6,304 nucleotides of DNA, taken from assembly GCA_003242605.1 (NCBI GenBank), contig QGUZ01000302.1:1-6304 (forward strand), given 5' to 3'. The notes below the pieces were generated by a model. The model saw only the letters and a list, made by a program, of their open reading frames with translations. It did not search any database and was not told the DNA's origin. The DNA is from Actinomycetota bacterium (GTDB taxonomy: Bacteria; Actinomycetota; Actinomycetes; Streptosporangiales; Streptosporangiaceae). A program made the position numbers and the translations under genes. Below, piece by piece: positions 5,197-6,304 of the stretch; position 1 is the stretch's first letter, and the number at the start of each line of letters is the position of its first letter.

Positions 5197-5344
5197 CAAG
5201 CCTCCACCGAATGCCAGCGGCCGTGCCGCGGCCGGACCTTACACGGTTGAAGTGAGAATAATGTGTCGGCAACGTGAGGGGCCTCGCGGACCGGAAAGAT
5301 GCGGCGACCACCGGAGAAAGCACCCGGACCACCCCGTCCCCCGG

Positions 5345-5350
5345 TAGCCT
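5345..5350 (+). promoter_or_regulatory. Candidate -10 box for a leaderless DUF305 transcript
   Basis: TAGCCT (5345-5350) fits TAnnnT and ends 7 bases before the ATG at 5358, so transcription would begin at or next to the start codon. Leaderless mRNAs are common in actinobacteria, and there is only a weak SD (GGCGG) here, which agrees. No good -35 is visible at 17-18 bp. Confidence 0.35.
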
Positions 5351-5357
5351 GGCGGCA

Positions 5358-6026
5358 ATGATCCGGCAACGACGCGCCCTGTTCCTCGCCGCGGGAACCG
5401 TGTTCCTGGTGGCGGGCCTGGTGCTGTTCCTCTTCGCGCGCGGCTCGGGCACCCCGGGCGACGCCTCGGCCGACGCGGGGTTCGCGCGCGACATGGCCGT
5501 GCATCACGCCCAGGCCGTGGAGATGTCGTTCATCGTCCGGGACGCGAGCAGCGACCCGGCGATCCGCACACTCACCTACGACATCATCGTCACCCAGTCG
5601 GCGCAGCGCGGCATGTTCATGGGCTGGCTGCAGCAGTGGGGCCTCGACCAGGCCGGGACCCGGCCGCCGATGGCCTGGATGGCCGGGCACGGCTCCCACG
5701 GCGGCACCGCGCGGCCGGCCTCCCCGTCCCCGGGCGCCGACCTCTCCTCGGTCATGCCGGGCATGGCGAGCGCGGAGGAGCTGGCGCGGCTCAAGGCGGC
5801 GAAGGGCAAGGACGCCGAGATCCTCTTCCTGCAGCTGATGATCCGCCACCACGAGGGCGGCGTGGACATGGCCCGTGCCGCGCTGCGGCTCGCCGAGCGG
5901 CCCGAGGTACGGACCATGGCCCGGCACATCGTCTCCTCGCAGAACTCCGAGATCGGCCTGATGACCCGGATGCTCAAGGAGCGCGGCGCCGAGCCGCTCC
6001 CCTCGATCCTGAACCCCCGCTCCTGA
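5358..6026 (+). CDS. DUF305 membrane-anchored His/Met-rich protein, putative copper-binding
   Basis: 222-aa protein with a short basic N-terminus (MIRQRR) and one hydrophobic helix (about 7-27) that acts as anchor or uncleaved signal. The rest lies outside the cell. DUF305 is a ferritin-like-fold helical domain with two repeated signatures, both present: FARDMAVHHAQAVEM (42-56, His49-His50) and FLQLMIRHHEGGVDMA (157-172, His164-His165). Other His/Met clusters are GMFMGWLQQW, MAWMAGHGSH and SVMPGMAS. The DUF305 protein CopM of Synechocystis binds copper and aids copper resistance, so a periplasm-like metal-binding role is reasonable here but unproven. Start: ATG at 5358 directly precedes the membrane helix. 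A longer in-frame GTG at 5274 would add 28 polar residues before the helix and is unlikely. It is divergent from the DUF3105 gene (161 bp gap) and followed 177 bp later by another exported protein on the same strand. Confidence 0.93.
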   Translation: MIRQRRALFLAAGTVFLVAGLVLFLFARGSGTPGDASADAGFARDMAVHHAQAVEMSFIVRDASSDPAIRTLTYDIIVTQSAQRGMFMGWLQQWGLDQAGTRPPMAWMAGHGSHGGTARPASPSPGADLSSVMPGMASAEELARLKAAKGKDAEILFLQLMIRHHEGGVDMARAALRLAERPEVRTMARHIVSSQNSEIGLMTRMLKERGAEPLPSILNPRS

Positions 6027-6029
6027 ACG

Positions 6030-6055
6030 GGCGCGGCCGGCCACCCGAGCGCGCC
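6030..6055 (+). terminator. Possible hairpin after the DUF305 gene
   Basis: GGCGCG (6030-6035) pairs with CGCGCC (6050-6055) around a 14-base loop that itself contains GGCCGGCC. It starts 4 bases after the stop. No T-tract follows. A second small hairpin, GGCGA-GAGA-TCGCC (6086-6099), lies further on. In this GC-rich context both are weak evidence. Confidence 0.3.
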
Positions 6056-6123
6056 GCCGCCCGCCCCGCCGTACCGGCGCACCCCGGCGAGAGATCGCCT
6101 TGCGGTGACAGGGTGCAAAGACA

Positions 6124-6154
6124 TGTCGGTACGGAATGACGTCTTGTCCGGTAC
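6124..6154 (+). promoter_or_regulatory. Direct repeat TGTC(C)GGTAC, two helical turns apart
   Basis: TGTCGGTAC (6124-6132) and TGTCCGGTAC (6145-6154) differ by one inserted C, and their starts are 21 bp apart, so both face the same side of the helix. The second copy overlaps the candidate -35 of the downstream gene. This is the geometry of a dimeric or tandem regulator-binding site. No matching repeat was seen upstream of the other genes. Confidence 0.35.
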
Positions 6155-6172
6155 CTCCCCCGCTGCGACTCT
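6144..6172 (+). promoter_or_regulatory. Candidate promoter of the exported protein gene at 6204
   Basis: TTGTCC (6144-6149) and GACTCT (6167-6172) are separated by 17 bp. The predicted start near 6179 leaves a leader of about 25 bases containing the strong SD GAGGAG (6191-6196). The -10 matches only at the key A and final T positions. Confidence 0.35.
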
Positions 6173-6203
6173 GAAATGGAGTACGTCAGTGAGGAGACGC
6201 CGG

Positions 6204-6304
6204 ATGCCACGCCTGCACTCCCTCATCGCGGGACTCGTCGTCCTCGGCGCGTTCGTGCCGCCTCCCCTGCACGAGCATCCGAGCGGCTCGACCGACCGGG
6301 TGAC
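6204..6304 (+). CDS. N-terminus of an exported protein, cut by the window end
   Basis: ATG at 6204 is preceded, 7 bases away, by GAGGAG, and the frame stays open to the window end (33 full codons). The visible product begins MPRLHSLIAGLVVLGAFVPP. This is a basic start and a hydrophobic core, so a signal peptide or membrane anchor, followed by PLHEHPSGSTDRV with two His residues. There is no lipobox Cys in the visible part. The family cannot be identified from this. From memory of actinobacterial gene order, LVIVD-repeat proteins sometimes follow DUF305 genes, so that is one guess to test. Its same-strand position suggests a functional link with DUF305, but it appears to have its own promoter. 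Confidence 0.7.
   Translation, partial: MPRLHSLIAGLVVLGAFVPPPLHEHPSGSTDRV

Noticed and set aside
5274..5357. N-terminal extension of the DUF305 protein from a GTG at 5274
   Set aside because: Would place 28 polar residues before the signal/anchor helix; ATG at 5358 fits exported proteins better.
1..6304. tRNA, rRNA, CRISPR array, insertion sequence or toxin-antitoxin pair
   Set aside because: No cloverleaf with conserved TTCGA arm, no regularly spaced repeats and no transposase-like protein. The small peptide has a cleavable signal sequence rather than toxin features, and no antitoxin partner is apparent.

Overview
The window looks like chromosomal DNA from a high-GC Gram-positive actinobacterium. 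G+C is above 70% almost throughout, and there are GTG-type starts, Ala/Pro/Arg-rich proteins and an alanine dehydrogenase very close to the mycobacterial type. A Streptosporangiales-like host is my best guess, but genus cannot be read from this sequence. There are six protein genes plus the start of a seventh. I see no rRNA, tRNA, CRISPR or transposase.

Left part (1-2230). A minus-strand cytoplasmic regulator (155-1447) has an N-terminal XRE-type helix-turn-helix followed by about eight helical repeats spaced roughly 40 residues apart. Divergent from it, 47 bp away, is a 50-codon plus-strand gene (1495-1647) that simple ORF calling would miss. It encodes a textbook Sec signal peptide and a 25-residue mature peptide ending in LGILWGCC. 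HTH plus TPR-like receptor next to a tiny exported peptide is the layout of RRNPP-type (Rap/Rgg/NprR/PlcR/PrgX) peptide pheromone systems of Firmicutes. A peptide promoter (TTGACT / TAAAAT), a strong SD and two candidate operators (7-5-7 inverted repeat at 1403-1421, 14-bp palindrome at 1495-1508) sit in the same 110 bp. This is the most interesting part of the window. A 583-bp non-coding stretch with strong tandem stem-loops separates it from the next gene.

Middle part (2231-4410). A minus-strand single-pass membrane protein carries an extracytoplasmic domain resembling the SecD P1 head, outside any secDF operon. Divergent from it across 218 bp is a complete alanine dehydrogenase (ald, 371 aa), with all the substrate and NAD-binding residues in place. 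Its leader contains overlapping inverted repeats.

Right part (4420-6304). A DUF3105 membrane protein (minus) converges on ald with only 9 bp between the stops. It is divergent from a DUF305 membrane-anchored protein rich in His and Met (plus). The DUF305/DUF3105 pair suggests a cell-surface metal-binding function, plausibly copper, because the cyanobacterial DUF305 protein CopM binds copper. After DUF305, a secreted or lipid-free exported protein begins at 6204 and runs off the window. It has its own promoter-like region with a 21-bp-spaced direct repeat.
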